A stretch of DNA of 64,000 bases from Eupeodes corollae. Its lineage: Eukaryota > Arthropoda > Insecta > Diptera > Syrphidae. Positions 1 to 11,670 of this stretch are shown in pieces; position 1 is the stretch's first letter, and each line of letters starts with the position of its first letter. The stretch is from the NCBI RefSeq assembly GCF_945859685.1, contig NC_079149.1, positions 15,101,118 through 15,165,117 of the forward strand, written 5' to 3'. The position numbers and the translations under genes are program-made. The notes under the pieces are model-generated. The model had not been told where the DNA came from. It saw only the letters and a program-made list of their open reading frames with translations, and ran no database searches.

Positions 1-1800
1 GTTCTAGAAAAATCACATGTTTGAACCAAAAAATTGTGTGGGGATTGCTGTTATTCTTTGTTTTAATAAAATGATAAAAACTCCTTACAATAATCATCTA
101 AAAATCTTAATTTCAATCAACACTGTAGGGGCCAGGAAAGACAGACAGACGGAAGGAATCGAGGTACGCACTTTTTTCGACTTCTCTACCGTCGTAATGT
201 CATTTTTGATTCAAAACTCTTGTTTGTCTAGTTTTCTAGTTCCTATATGTCGCAGTAAAAATCACTTCAATAATCACTATTTATGTGTGTCAAAAAAATG
301 TAATAATAAAATTGAAGGCTAGTTTAAGGAATTCAAAGGCAACTTAATATAAAATTGATGATCTCTTATTCAAGGTTTCTTCTTAAGAACTTGAATATTT
401 GCTCTTTTTCTTAGAAACAATTTTTATGAAAATAATTTAAAGCATGACTAAAGTTTTTTCAAGTTCAAAATTGAGCGAAAATCAAAATTTGAGTTGTTTT
501 TGACAGCAAACGATTTTTTTGTGAATGTCGTTAAATGACTAATAAATCTTTAAATGAAATCTTTACTTATAGAACTTAACTGCATAAGCTTTTTGGCTCA
601 TATAACCCCCCTGGATCGTCAATTGGTCAAAAGTTGATGAATTTGTGCTGTGTTTTTGGAATAGGGCTGAATATCCGATTCATATTATGTTCTTCGTCCA
701 ATCTTTAGTCAAAAGTAGTACTTTTAGAAACAAAGTTTAAGGAAGTAAAATACAAATGTTGTTTTCATATACACAAAATAAATAATTCTTAATTTAATGG
801 GGGTCATATCCATTAAAGCAAAACGATTAGTTTTGAGTTGAAGGGAATTCATACGAAAAAGCAAACAAATTATCTCCCAGGGGGGGTCATGACCCCTACG
901 ACCCCCCCTGGATCCGCCATTGGACGAGGCCAACCTGGGCGTACAAAATCATCATCAATCATATTATGACACTTGAAATGACAGCTGAGTTTGACAGGTG
1001 TCAAATGCTATTCCTTTCAACTTGAAACTGCGAAATGAAGAGCTGTATAAACTTACAAAATCCACGTTGATCTTTGGAGCAGATTTTTGCTACAGGAAGT
1101 GCTTTTTGACTTTTTTACATTTTGTAAAAATCTAACGGATTATTTTGTATTTTAAGTATAAACAAAACTTAAATAGCCTCCAAGATCAACTAGTATAATT
1201 TATTGTTCGTTGTACCTTTTATAATCAATTAAATTATAGTTTTTAATACCATTAGTCTTATCTTTGTTGTTCATTTTATTTAACAATTTACTTCAATAAA
1301 TATCAAAGCTCTAGCATGATTTATCCATAAATGTTTTTTTTTTAATTTTAAGATAACAAAATTATTATTTATCTATATGCAAAGTTCAATTTTATCTTAA
1401 TTATAAAAAATGGTTGTTAAACAACTCGTTATTGTGTGCAGTAAAGAAAATATAATACTTAAAAATATGGAGGTAAGCTTAAGATTTACATAAATTAGTT
1501 ACTAATTTTTATTTTTTTGAGGCTTTAAATAGAATCTTAAAAGAAATAATGGGGCTATACAATTAAAATCATATAAAACTAATGGAAAAATTAAGCACTT
1601 GTAATTTGTATAGCATTTTTCTGGGAATTATTCTTTCCTTTAATATTTGATATTTTGAATTGATTTTTTTTTTAAATTACATCAACTATTTATTAATTTA
1701 AATGGTTTAAAAACAATGCATAAAATTAATTAGATAATTCTTGATATTGTTTATAGTAATCTCGTATATTTTTTAAACTTTAAGTAACGCTATAGGGACA
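1..1800. other. AT-rich intergenic DNA
   Basis: I see no gene or clear element here. Two short motifs in the same orientation, near 608-620 and 898-920, both contain CCCCCCTGGATC. They look like the end of a dispersed DNA transposon, but no inverted partner was found. Confidence 0.5.
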
Positions 1801-1818
1801 AGCTATATGCTAGCAAGT

Positions 1819-2052
1819 ATAAATAGTGTACCTTGGCTCATAACTTAGTTAAGTGTTACTAGTTAGTAAGTAACGAACTACAACACAACGTTCACTGTTG
1901 AAGATGGTTCATTGATCTTCAGTATATTTTTAATTATAATTGTATTCATATTGCAATCAAATAGCAGTATTACTCGTTCAAGTTTAATATACATAGTTTA
2001 CTCATCCATGTTAAAGCTTCATACATTTCAAAATCAGTGCAATTGTGAGGTA
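1819..2052 (+). promoter_or_regulatory. Candidate TATA promoter with short noncoding exon
   Basis: TATAAATAG lies at 1819-1827. About 25-30 bases on is TTAGTT, a weak initiator-like match. A plausible splice donor (GAG followed by GTAAAT) occurs near 2048. No ORF of note lies between them; the ATG near 1903 is followed at once by a stop. This could be the first, noncoding exon of a gene whose other exons I cannot identify, or chance. Confidence 0.25.
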
Positions 2053-2247
2053 AATTCAATAAATTAAAAGTTATGAAGGTAACGAGCGATAAGCACGAAC
2101 ATTGAAATTTAAGCAAATTAACGATTATAAGTTAGTGAGTGAAAATATAAATTTACTTAAATCGTTTAGTTTCAATTTCATTTATTTGTTTATGGTAACC
2201 TTTTTTAGTTTTACTTTCATTTTTGTTTTAAATTATTGGAAAGACTA

Positions 2248-3349
2248 GGGGAACGTGGTCTAATCACGGTCAATGGGCAATGGCGGTCATTACATTTTTG
2301 CCCTAACTAACGCGAAGTTAGTTGCGATTTTGATTGCATATACTAGAGAAGAATAAGAAAATATTTTGACATTCGAAAAGTTCAAATTCATGGCAAACTG
2401 TGACTAAAAATCAAAAATAACGAAATTCACTACTGCTGATCTTATTATCAGCCGAACAAAAATCAGTGTGCATTTGTTATTATTAAAGAAACAAAAACTT
2501 TTTTTTTATGAAGTGCTCCATACGTTTGTGTGTAAGTTCACAGATAACTATTTACAGAATTCCATCAGAGCCCATTCAAATGGCCCAACAATGAGGGCCG
2601 CGGCAAAAAAATACAAAATTCCCTTCTCCATTCTGCAACAACGCATTAAATATGGCATTTTAAAGCCACCTTCTATGGGAAGAAACCCAATTTTTACACA
2701 GAAACAAGAAAAAGAGATTGTTGACCAGGTGGTTCCACTTGGCAAGCTGTTTTACAGCCTTAGCGCTTTGCAGCTCCGAAAACATGTCTCCTCTTTTTGA
2801 GAAAGGTGGTCCACCTGGTGCTCTCTACACCATCTCCAAAAACGGTTAGATAACTGAAGATATTTTCAACTACTTGCTGAAGCACTTGCACTTGCTCATG
2901 CACTAAGCCCACCGAAGAATACAATGTTCTCTTAATAGTTAATAGCAAAATAACGAATTATAGTTTCGTTGCACTTTGGGTGGTAGGTGGGCCCACGCAG
3001 AATGCTCAGGGTGGGAGTCCGCAAAGGGATATAAATGTCACATGTGTATATAATATTTTCCCATAATTATGTGTATTTTTATCTTTAAGTAAAGTAAAAA
3101 TTGAATTGTATTTGTAGTTTTTCTTATATTTGAAGACAATAATTGTCTGACTGTGATTACCCGTGTTCATGACCGTTATTCCCCACTATTATGGGCAATG
3201 ACAAACGAAAGTGTATGATTTGTTCCTTCTGAGAAACTTAAAGAATTGAATAATTTATGTTTTTTGATCAAAATAAAAAAAAATTTGCGACATTTTAACT
3301 GAGTTTTCATACTTTCCCCTTAAGTGACCGTCATTCGACCACCTTCCCC
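2248..3349 (+). mobile_element. pogo-like DNA transposon, internally deleted
   Basis: The element starts GGGGAACGTGGTC and ends with its imperfect inverse (GGGGAAGGTGGTC on the other strand). About 24 bp of terminal inverted repeat are visible with roughly four mismatches. It is flanked on both sides by TA (2246-2247 and 3350-3351), the target duplication of the Tc1/mariner/pogo superfamily. It is 1102 bp long, shorter than an autonomous pogo element, and holds a broken pogo-type transposase. Further copies of a GGTCAT-type motif sit just inside both ends. Confidence 0.85.
2530..2990 (+). pseudogene. Broken pogo/Tigger-like transposase
   Basis: The first open part (to about 2797) contains a psq/CENP-B-type helix-turn-helix, recognisable by MRAAAKKYKIPFSILQQRIK followed by GRNPIFTQKQEKEI. 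From about 2796, in other frames, pieces of the DDE domain follow: GGPPGALYTISKNG, then EDIFNYLLKHL, then EEYNVLLIV. These correspond to the pogo-family segment leading to the second catalytic aspartate. At least one stop and one frameshift separate the pieces, the DNH motif is gone, and the coding region between HTH and DDE is deleted. It cannot encode an active transposase. Confidence 0.72.
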
Positions 3350-3683
3350 TATCATTTACAAATGTATGTGATTTAATAACTAAAAAGAGGCTGGGATGCG
3401 ACCCACATTGATAACTTCTCATCACGTCTGTCGATTTGCTTTGCTTGAAAGTTTGTAGGTGTATGTGTTGGGTTAAAAATGTTGTTTTGAATTATTCTTA
3501 TAAAAGAAAATAGTTTCATTTCAAAATCTAGTGTTTTCAACGAGATTTTTAGTCCAAAACCAATTTTAGTAACATTTCTTAAAAGTTTATATTTCTTTTA
3601 TAAATAAATTCAAATTAGATGAATGAAATTAATTTGAGAGATATCAAGAACCGAACATCAATTTTTACCAAATTTTCCTACTA

Positions 3684-4389
3684 AAGGGTGATTTTTTTGA
3701 TGTTAGGATTTTCATGCATTAGTATTTGACAGATCACGCAGAATTTCAGACATGGTGCCAAAGAGAAAGATGCTCAGAATCTTTGACATTTCATCATGAA
3801 TAGACTTACTAACGAGCAACGCTTGCAAATCATTGAATTTTATTACCAAAATCAGTGTTCGGTTCGAAATGTGTTTCGCGCTTTACGTCCGATTTATGGT
3901 CTACATAATCGACCAAGTGAGCAAACAATTAATGCGATTGTGACCAAGTTTCGCACTCAGTTTACTTTATTGGACATTAAACCAACCACACGAATGCGTA
4001 CAGTGCGTACAGAAGAGAATATTGCGTCTGTTTCTGAGAGTGTTGCTGAAGACCGTGAAATGTCGGTTTTTCGCCGTTCGCAGCAATTGGGTTTGTGTTA
4101 TTCGACCACATGGAAGATTTTACGCAAAGATCTTGGTGTAAAACCGTATAAAATACAGCTCGTGCAAGAACTGAAGCCGAACGATCTGCCACAACGTCGA
4201 ATCAGTGAATGGGCCCTCGAAAAGTTGGGACCACCTAAGACGCAGCCGCGGTCAACATTTAAATGAAATTATCTTCAAAAAGTAAATGTCATGGACCAAT
4301 CTTACGTTTCAAATAAAGAATCGATGAGATTTTGCAAATTTTATGCGTTTTTTTTTTTTAAGTTCTCAAGCTCTTAAAAAAGCACCGTT
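3684..4389 (+). mobile_element. mariner-like element (rosa-type), catalytic domain deleted
   Basis: TA duplications at 3682-3683 and 4390-4391 flank imperfect inverted repeats (AAGGGTGATTTTTT against AACGGTGCTTTTTT). The 156-codon ORF at 3796-4266 is the N-terminal DNA-binding half of a mariner transposase: MNRLTNEQRLQIIEFYYQNQ at the start and KPYKIQLVQELKPND near the end. After ALEKLGPP the sequence jumps to the last few codons of the normal protein, so all catalytic residues are missing. 'rosa-type' is by resemblance to a group known from tephritid flies, not a verified assignment. Confidence 0.82.
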
Positions 4390-4391
4390 TA

Positions 4392-4999
4392 TTAAGGAAC
4401 TTATTTTAAGTAGTTTTAAGTTAAAATAAAAAGTTTATTGATATTAGTTTTTTTGTCAAATTTTTTAAAAAATAGAAAAATAGGGCCGAAAGGCATTAGT
4501 ATTAAGAGTTATAGTTTAACTTACAGTGTCCGTATGGGACCAGTAAGTTAGTTGTAAGTTATGGTTAACTAGGCTAGTTTTATAAATGTTTGTCTAGCTT
4601 CAATATAGGTTTAAGATTGAATTAATAAAAATGAATTTTAAAAAAAATCTCTCTAAAAATCTTTTATTTCGACTCTTTGGACCTTGAAATGTCGAGAAAT
4701 GTAAAAAAAAATCAATTCCACAAAACGGACCGATTACAATAACTAGTATAAGTTAAAAAGAGAAAAATCTTGAATCGTTTTTTTAAAAATGCAATCCCAA
4801 TTTAAGGAGAATTTCACAATTATATTACCTATTGATTTAATTATTAGCGTCATAGTAAGCAAATTTCATTCAAATCGGTTCAGTGGTGTGGCGTATGTGT
4901 AACCTTTATTTAATTTTCTATGTTAATTCATTTTATTCTTCTTTTTACTATTCTATAAGTTTGAATTATTTAGTTTAAGATGTTTATACATAGAATAGA
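4392..4999. other. AT-rich noncoding DNA
   Basis: No ORF, RNA or repeat boundary that I can support. Confidence 0.5.
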
Positions 5000-5372
5000 A
5001 GACTACAGAAAAATTGAATTGAATGAGGAGTTCTAGAAAAATGAATTAATACAAATTAAAAAGTTTTGGACTTGGCATAGAAATGTTCGCTCAATGTTAA
5101 TTTAATATATATATTAGCTTAAGCTTAAAGGACTCTGGCTTAGGTGCTCGGAATGGGGTAGCAGGGTTCTACCGCAATCAGTAAAATTAAAATTCTCTTC
5201 ATTTCTTCAAAAAAAAGAAATAAGAACTCGTTGTGTGATTACAGCATTCGACAAGGCTTTGTTCCTGGCAACCTAATTGAACTTTTGCAATTGGTTTTGA
5301 TGACTTCAATTCCAAAATATACTGTATTAAGACAAGTATTGAAGTATTAATTTAAATAATTAATTCAAAACT
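5000..5372 (+). repeat. Dispersed repeat, copy 1 of 2
   Basis: About 370 bp, starting at GACTACAGAAAAATTGAATT. A diverged direct copy lies at 6267-6562. Shared blocks include TTCTCTTCATTTCTTCAAAA, TTGTTCCTGGCAACC and TACTGTATTAAGACAAGT. A mariner relic sits between the two copies. The family is unknown. Confidence 0.7.
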
Positions 5373-5514
5373 GAACAATATCAATAACAGCGGGTAGATG
5401 TTGAAATGGAATAAAACAAGCTGTGTGTGAGGTATTAACAAAATAATTGTTTATATTTGAACGGCACATGTATGTCATTAAGTGTGGAATATGACATCAT
5501 TCAAATACCTGCCT

Positions 5515-6060
5515 CGGTTTCTTACTGTGTCACGGATCCAAGTGGTCCAATTTTTAGAGACTCTCCCTCATAGATCTGAACTTGAGAGATGGCCTGTGTT
5601 ATGTTCACCTTTAGGACATCGGTCTACTGTCGTTGATTTGCATTAACCCCACAGGAAAAACTGTAGCGTGGTCAAATTGGATGACCTTGGTGGTCCTTAC
5701 TCTCAAACCGTTTATGCAAAATGTCAATCGCGGCGTTTGCTGTGTGGCATGAAGCGCCGCTCCGTGTCGTCTAGCAACCACATGTCGTCTAGATGTATAT
5801 AGTTCCATGTGGGCCATAAGAAAGAGGCACTCGCCTTACTAAAGTCGTTTTTAAAAAAGTACGAACCAATTACGCGTACGGGTGTAGGCCCAAGTCCCGA
5901 CGCAAAATTTGACAAGTTAAAGTCTGTGAAAGGCCGCGTTCTTGTGAACGGAGATGTTCTCAGCTTCTCTTGCGTTCCTTAAACGCATGTGCGTTGGCTG
6001 GTTGCTTACTGAACCGGTCGTCTCAAATTCCAGTCCACCACGTCTACGGTAAAATAAGCG
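5515..6060 (-). pseudogene. Degenerate mariner-like transposase relic
   Basis: On the minus strand, fragments in order match the mariner transposase plan. They are a linker-like AREAENI near 5960, VIGSYFF (normally IIGPYFF), LDDMWLLDDTERRFMP in place of the second-aspartate block, and SNLTTLQFFLWG in place of CDLTPLDFFLWG. Stops and frameshifts are frequent and at least two catalytic aspartates have been replaced. Part of the helix-turn-helix is deleted. No clear terminal repeats remain. Confidence 0.65.
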
Positions 6061-6266
6061 TAATTTGCGCAACGTTTCCGTTGAGTAACACTCAATTTAT
6101 AATAAAGTTTTATAATTTGAACGTGCTGTTCAATCCTGTAACTTGCCATGATGATTTGGCATAAACAACTGAATAATAACCAAAAGATTTGACAGATGTC
6201 ACCAAAACAAAATGGCCGTAACGAGGTGACAAAATCTAGAGTGCCAATTGAAAAAAAACCTTTTGA

Positions 6267-6562
6267 AGACTACAGAAAAAGTGAATTAAATGAGAAGTTC
6301 GAGACAAATTAATTTATTAAAAAGTGTTAAAATAAGCATAGAAAATTACTTTCAGTAAAGTTGAATTTCTCTTCATTTCTTCAAAAAGAATTAAAGCTTT
6401 TTGTGTGACAAGGTTTTGTTCCTGGCAACCCAATTGAACTTTTGCAACACGTTTTGATGGCTTCAATTCAAAATTACTGTATTAAGACAAGTTTATGAAG
6501 TATTAATTTACAAAATTCTAATAAAAACTGACAAGCACAGTAATCAACTCAAAACTAAACAA
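6267..6562 (+). repeat. Dispersed repeat, copy 2 of 2
   Basis: Diverged direct copy of 5000-5372 with small indels (GACTACAGAAAAAGTGAATT start, shared TTGTTCCTGGCAACC core). Confidence 0.7.
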
Positions 6563-7292
6563 CTCTTCTACTAGGAGATTCGTTAGTAGAGGGATACCGC
6601 AAGGTGGTGTTCTATCCCCTCTTGTCTGGAACCTAGTTTTAAATGAAATCCTCTGGTCTGATTGTGTAAGATTTCAGAGTGAATGTCTGTGCGGATGACG
6701 TTGCTTTAACGGTCTTAGAAAATTATCTAAACACCCTAAAAGAACTCTTACAAAATGATTAAGGTTATTAACGATTGGGTGCCAATCCAAACTATAGACA
6801 TTCCAAGAAATTGTGAGACAGATGAACTCGTTAGAAAATGATACAATATAGCCCATTCTACCACGTTTGGCTTATGCTGGCTAATACGTAAACTATTGCT
6901 AATTAAAGGCGCTATGAAGAACATCACCACGTGTCAGGTCACGAAAAACATCTGGCCTACAATAGCTTTATAGCGCTCAAGGTGCTAGCGATCTCTAAGC
7001 AGATCGCATATAAGCTCGATAATCGGTTTAATAACCGGGCACTGTCAAATAGGAAAGCACGTCACGTGGCTAGGCGTATTTTCAAAAGACTTTTTTCAGA
7101 AGCTGTATAGATGAGAAAGTGGAGGAAACAGTTCTTCACCTCCTTTGTACATGCCCTGCATAATTACCTAAGAGAATTATTCTATAAACAACTTAAACTG
7201 GAAAGTCTCAAAGTTCATGTGGTATCACAATAGGCCATTTAATTGGCCAAGTATGTCCTACTCCATAAGGGACTGCCACTTTAACCTAACCT
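6556..7292 (+). mobile_element. Relic of an R1/I-type LINE (RT palm and RNase H-like end)
   Basis: Translating across several frameshifts gives GIPQGGVLSPLVWNLVLNEI and then VCADDVALTVL, the reverse-transcriptase palm with its ADD core. Further on come LITGHCQIGKH and ETVLHLLCTCPA, the conserved end of the RNase H-bearing LINEs of insects. It is too decayed to assign a clade firmly and both ends are undefined. Confidence 0.65.
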
Positions 7293-7314
7293 AATTAATT
7301 TTCTGAATTGAATC

Positions 7315-7801
7315 CAGGGGTGCTAGCACATAACTTGATACAATCCAGGATTGTCAGCACGTAATTTGAGACGAGTTCCATTGTGACTTTTACTTAAAAA
7401 AGTCATTGTGAACTATAAAATGAAATGTCAAATGAGTTTTCTTTGAAATTATTTCATTCTAGTTTCAATTAAATGTTTTTTTTCAAAATGTTTTTCTTTG
7501 ATTCGGAGAGTGAAAGTGAAGGCGAAGAAAGTTCCATGCTAAAATCAAAAGAAGATATTTGAGAGATAATAGCAATTAACATATTTTGTTTTTCCATTTT
7601 TCCGTACAAATTTCACTGCCGACGATAACTTATTTCTGTCGTGTGAAAAATTTTGTTTCAAACGTCAATTTGAAGTTTGTCTGCTGCCAAATCTTTCGAA
7701 ACAATCGAGGAATCTCGCTCGATTGAACCAAAATGTGTGCTGCCAATGCTCGATTGTATCGACTAAACTCGGTTGTATCAAGTTACGTGCTGGCACCCCA
7801 G
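7315..7801. mobile_element. Non-autonomous DNA transposon (MITE), about 490 bp
   Basis: The ends are imperfect inverted repeats about 29 bp long: CAGGGGTGCTAGCACATAAC on the left against CTGGGGTGCCAGCACGTAAC on the other strand at the right. Both run on into CTTGATACAA. Further GATACAA/GTATC motifs lie just inside each end. There is no coding capacity. The CAGGGGTG terminus resembles hAT-family ends, but I could not find an 8-bp target duplication, so the superfamily is open. Confidence 0.65.
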
Positions 7802-7802
7802 A

Positions 7803-8359
7803 GATTATTTGCCTTCTATCAGTGTGCGAAAAACAAAGCTTCTAGAAAAAGGGATGCGTAGAGATGAAAATCAGCAAGAGGTAAGTGGAGCATTTCTTAT
7901 ACGACAACAAACATTTGCCTTTCACTCTACGCCTATTTTCTTGTGACTTTGGGCGTTTTTCTTTTTTAGTTCAGAGCAGAGCTCGAACTGTCAAAACAAG
8001 AAAATAGGCGTAGAGTGAAAGGCAAATGTTATAATTGCAATAAACGGGGGCATTTTTGCGTCATCATGTACAGTACCGAAAAGTTCTTCAAATAAAAATG
8101 TGACGTCATCGCTTGGTATGCTCAACTTGCACAGTTCTTCTATTCTTGATAGGAACAAAAGGGTTTTGGATAGCGGTTCAACTTGCCATATGTGTTGCAA
8201 ACAGTTTTTTTACGACAAGACGCCCACATACAGAGAAAGTTCAGCTAGCTGCAGATTTTTCAATAATATCGAAAGGGACTGGATCCGTTATAATTGTAAG
8301 ATTCTGGAAATAGTCCACTCAGACATTTTCGGGCCAATGAGGACCACTTCACTAGGAAG
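7803..8359 (+). pseudogene. Ty1/copia relic: Gag, protease and integrase start
   Basis: The fragment reads in copia order. First is a Gag segment (LLEKGMRRDENQQEV). Next is a degenerate zinc knuckle (KGKCYNCNKRGHF, where the last Cys is displaced). Then comes the protease motif VLDSGSTCHMC, and lastly the pre-integrase/integrase start EIVHSDIFGPMRTTS. Frames shift between blocks. The rest of integrase, the whole RT core and any LTR are missing here; the piece stops where LINE sequence begins. Confidence 0.78.
7910..8030. repeat. Perfect 35-bp inverted repeat in copia Gag
   Basis: 7910-7944 (starting AACATTTGCCTTTCACTC) is the exact reverse complement of 7996-8030, with a 51-bp spacer. The right arm is the genuine Gag zinc-knuckle region; the left arm is an inverted copy inside the upstream Gag reading frame. 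Confidence 0.9.
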
Positions 8360-9627
8360 TCTAATAAAGCCACTGGAGCGGATGGCTTGAATGCCGAGCT
8401 CTTTAAAGCAGCTGGAGATAAATTGATTAGGAGCATGCACCAACTTATCTGTAAGATATAAGCGGAAGAAAGCATGCCCGATGAATGGAACCTCAGTATT
8501 GTTTGCCTGATCCTAAAAAAAGGAGACCCTCTAAACTGCACCAACTATAGAGGAATCAGTCTACTTAACATCGCCTATAAAATCTTCTCTGCCGGAATAT
8601 GTGAACGTCTAAAGCCCATCGTCAACAACCTGATAGGCCCTTATCAGTGTGGTTTTAGACCAGGAAGGTCCACGGTTGATCAAATATTCACATTACGGCA
8701 GCTCCTGGAAAAACCCAAGAACACCAAATCGACACCCACCATCTTTTCATCGATTTCAAGGCCGCATATGACAGCATCTACAGGGACGAGCTGTATAGAG
8801 CCATGTCCATTTTTGGCATCCCTGACAAACTCGTCCGTTTGTGCAGGATGACCATGGAGAATCCACGCTGGTTGGAAACAACTTAACAGAACCTTTCGAT
8901 GTCAAAAAAGGTTTTAGGCAAGGTGATGCTCTGTCATGCAATTTTTTTAACATCGTGCTTCAAAGAATAGTGCAGAGCTCACACGTCAACACTAGAGGCA
9001 CTATCTTTCAAAAGTCTGTCCAATTACTGGCATATGCTGATGACATTGACATAATCAGAAGAACTCAGCGTGATGTCAATGGGGCTTTTGTGAGTGTTGA
9101 GGCAGAGGCGGAAAAAATGGGTTTAACGGTTAATAAGGCAAAGCAAAGTACATGCTCTCGTCTAGAAAGGACATACAGCACCGACGTCTTAGTCAGAACG
9201 TCACCATCGACAGACGTAACTTTAGGTAGTCAAGGACTTCGTCTACCTAGGATCCGCTGTAAATGCAGAAAACAACACCAGCACTGAGATCAAACGCAGA
9301 ATAACTCTTGCTAACCGCTGTTTCTTTGGACTAAGAAAGCAATTGAGTGGTAAAGTCCTCTCTCGAGGGACCTAAGTGTTGCTTATCATACCCGTCCTGC
9401 TATAAGGGTGAAAGTCCAACGACTAAGATGGCTGGGTCACGTAGAGCACATGGAAACAATGCTCCGGCCCGGAAAGTCTTCGAATCCACACCCACAGGAC
9501 AGCGCAGTAGAGGAAGACCGCGGATCAGGTTGCGCGCACAAGTCGAAAGTGACCTCACTCAACTTGGAGCGCGAAACCGGAGACATCTAGCTAAGGACCG
9601 AGCTAGATGGAGAAGTTTGTTGGGTGA
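8360..9627 (+). mobile_element. LINE family A, copy 1 (both ends truncated)
   Basis: Reverse transcriptase of a non-LTR retrotransposon in several frames: ADGLNAELFKAAGD, CTNYRGISLLNIAYKI, GPYQCGFRPGRSTVDQIF, FDVKKGFRQGDALSC and the catalytic LLAYADDID. The C-terminal RRLRWLGHVE-type block and GRPRIR follow. It starts inside the RT and stops at GTTGGGTGA, short of the 3' end seen in the copies at 45 kb and 48 kb. Copia sequence lies on both sides. Five copies of this family occur in the window; I leave the clade open (RTE/Jockey-like). Confidence 0.85.
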
Positions 9628-9870
9628 TCTTGGGGATGTTCTTAGGAAATGTCCAAGTAATTCAAAAAGCAAACGGCAGTCGAAACAATATCAATCGCTT
9701 ATAGGGTTTTTAATTTACTTAGCGATTTCAACGATGCCCGATATTCAGCATGCGGTGAGCAAGTTAGCTCAATTTAATGTTGACGTTACCATGAACATAT
9801 GGCAGCTGCTAAGCATCTTTTGAGATATCTTTGTAATACAATTAATTATAAACTTTCGTAAGTCTTAAAG
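9628..9870 (+). pseudogene. Ty1/copia relic: RNase H-proximal region
   Basis: The translation YQSLIGFLIYLAISTMPDIQ followed by HAVSKLAQFN is the conserved copia segment just before RNase H. The next block (AAKHLLRYL-like) needs a frameshift. With the fragment at 7803-8359 it forms one copia relic whose middle has been replaced by LINE sequence. Confidence 0.8.
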
Positions 9871-11670
9871 CGCGGCTGAACCATTTTGTGCTTAAACGAT
9901 TTTTAATAGGAAAAGGCATAAGAGTACGATATTAAGATTCTAGTTTTTGAAATATATTGAACCAATATACAAATAATGTTGGAAAGCTTTATTTTTTAAT
10001 GTGAACAGATAGTTAAAATCCAAGTTTGGATTTGAAAGCTGCAAAACTTATTTTTAAAAATCATGAAAGCATTAAATTGTAGGTTTTTCAATAATTCACA
10101 ATGAGTTTAATAAAGTCTCACAGTTAATGAGAATTTCAAAAAAACCTAAATGAGACACTAAAGTGATTTAAACTGTATCTATAAGACAAAGATTTAATAC
10201 AAAAAAAAACAAATGCTAATTTTAAAAGGAGTCAGTATTGAGCTTAAACCTAAAATATTTTGTCAGCAATAATGGCGAAAACTAAAATGCTCAAGTTAGT
10301 GACAGAAACGTTAAAGAATGTATTTTTGATAAGTCCATTGGCACAAACGTTTTTAACCAATACTTCTGTAGATTTATTTCATAAATGAAATTGTTTCAAG
10401 TCCAGAATGACTTTCAGTTCAAGAAGGTTCATGTACCTACGGACCCTAAAGTTATCGCCCAACATGTTGTAGTTCACAAACTACATTCACGATTGACACT
10501 TTTTACATAAAAGTAACTTTAAAAAATCTCTCAACGGAAATTTACCTGCAAGCTTTAGACTATAGAACTTGTTTCAAGACATTATTTTACATCGCTATGT
10601 GTGGTATATTGTTGATTTTTGCAGTACTTTGTAATTATCACAAAAACAGCTTCTTAAATGTATTCCCTCATCTCAAACCATGAACTCCTGTCCAAGAAAC
10701 CACCTATTCGGAATCAATATAAAGGTACACCTATATAGAATGTCGTCTGACCTGTTCTTCTATTAGGTACCTATAGTATAAGTACTCAAGCAACAGCCAA
10801 CAGCACTGGCTGATGGACGACTTTTACTTTTAATCCATTCGCCCCGCAAAATTGACCACAGGTCAAGTCGAGGAAGTAATGGAAACACAAAAAGCTACAA
10901 CTTATTCCTATACCTAGGTATCTACTACCTATACGAATACATACATATGTATCTTGCTTATACCAGAAAGAGAGAGAGACCACCCTTCAAGCCTGTTTTT
11001 TGACCTTGAGTATGATTGTTCTACATTTCATACTGACCCGATTGACATCGAAAGAAAACACAAACAACAACAACAAAAGTCCCAATCGCTTTCATACTCA
11101 AACTACTTTATTCCCAAGAGTTGACCTCCCTCGTCACTCCCTCAAACCCTCTATCAAAACCACATCCACCACGACTACAGCCAGCGCCTTTTCCTTAGTG
11201 CCAAATCATCTATAACTACAATTATATCGCGATATGTTAATGGTATTTCAAGAAAACAAAAAGAAACAATTAAAATATCGCCCACGGGACCGCAAATTAT
11301 GACACCAAAACCAACAACAAGCTATCTATAAAGTTTTCACCCACCTATCACCACCCAAAAACTTAGTGTGACCAGATTGGGATTTTTATATACAGTTTCG
11401 GTTTTAATTTTTTATCAAACTTAATCTAGACTTTCCATTCATAAATTTCACTTTTCATTGAATTAAAAAACTTGCTTTTTGAGTAGTGAATCGAATACTT
11501 TTGTTAATTTTGTTGATTTTGACATATTAATAATAATTGTAGCTGTCAAATAATTAATTTTATTTCTTTTCCTTTTCAAGCTGACGAACAAAAGAGAATT
11601 TTATAAACTTTTTTATAGTTTAATGTTTTATATGATATATGAAACTGACAAGTACAAATTTTGTCAGTGT
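9871..11670. other. Noncoding DNA, simple-sequence patches
   Basis: No supported gene. It holds an AAC-rich patch near 11060-11080 and a CATACATATGTAT patch near 10940. The ORFs at 10786-10983 (-) and 11000-11215 (+) are low-complexity and not convincing. Confidence 0.5.

Noticed and set aside
892..930. Terminal repeat of a hAT-like element (CCCCCCTGGATCCGCCATTGG)
   Set aside because: The similar motif near 608 is in the same, not inverted, orientation and no target duplication is visible.
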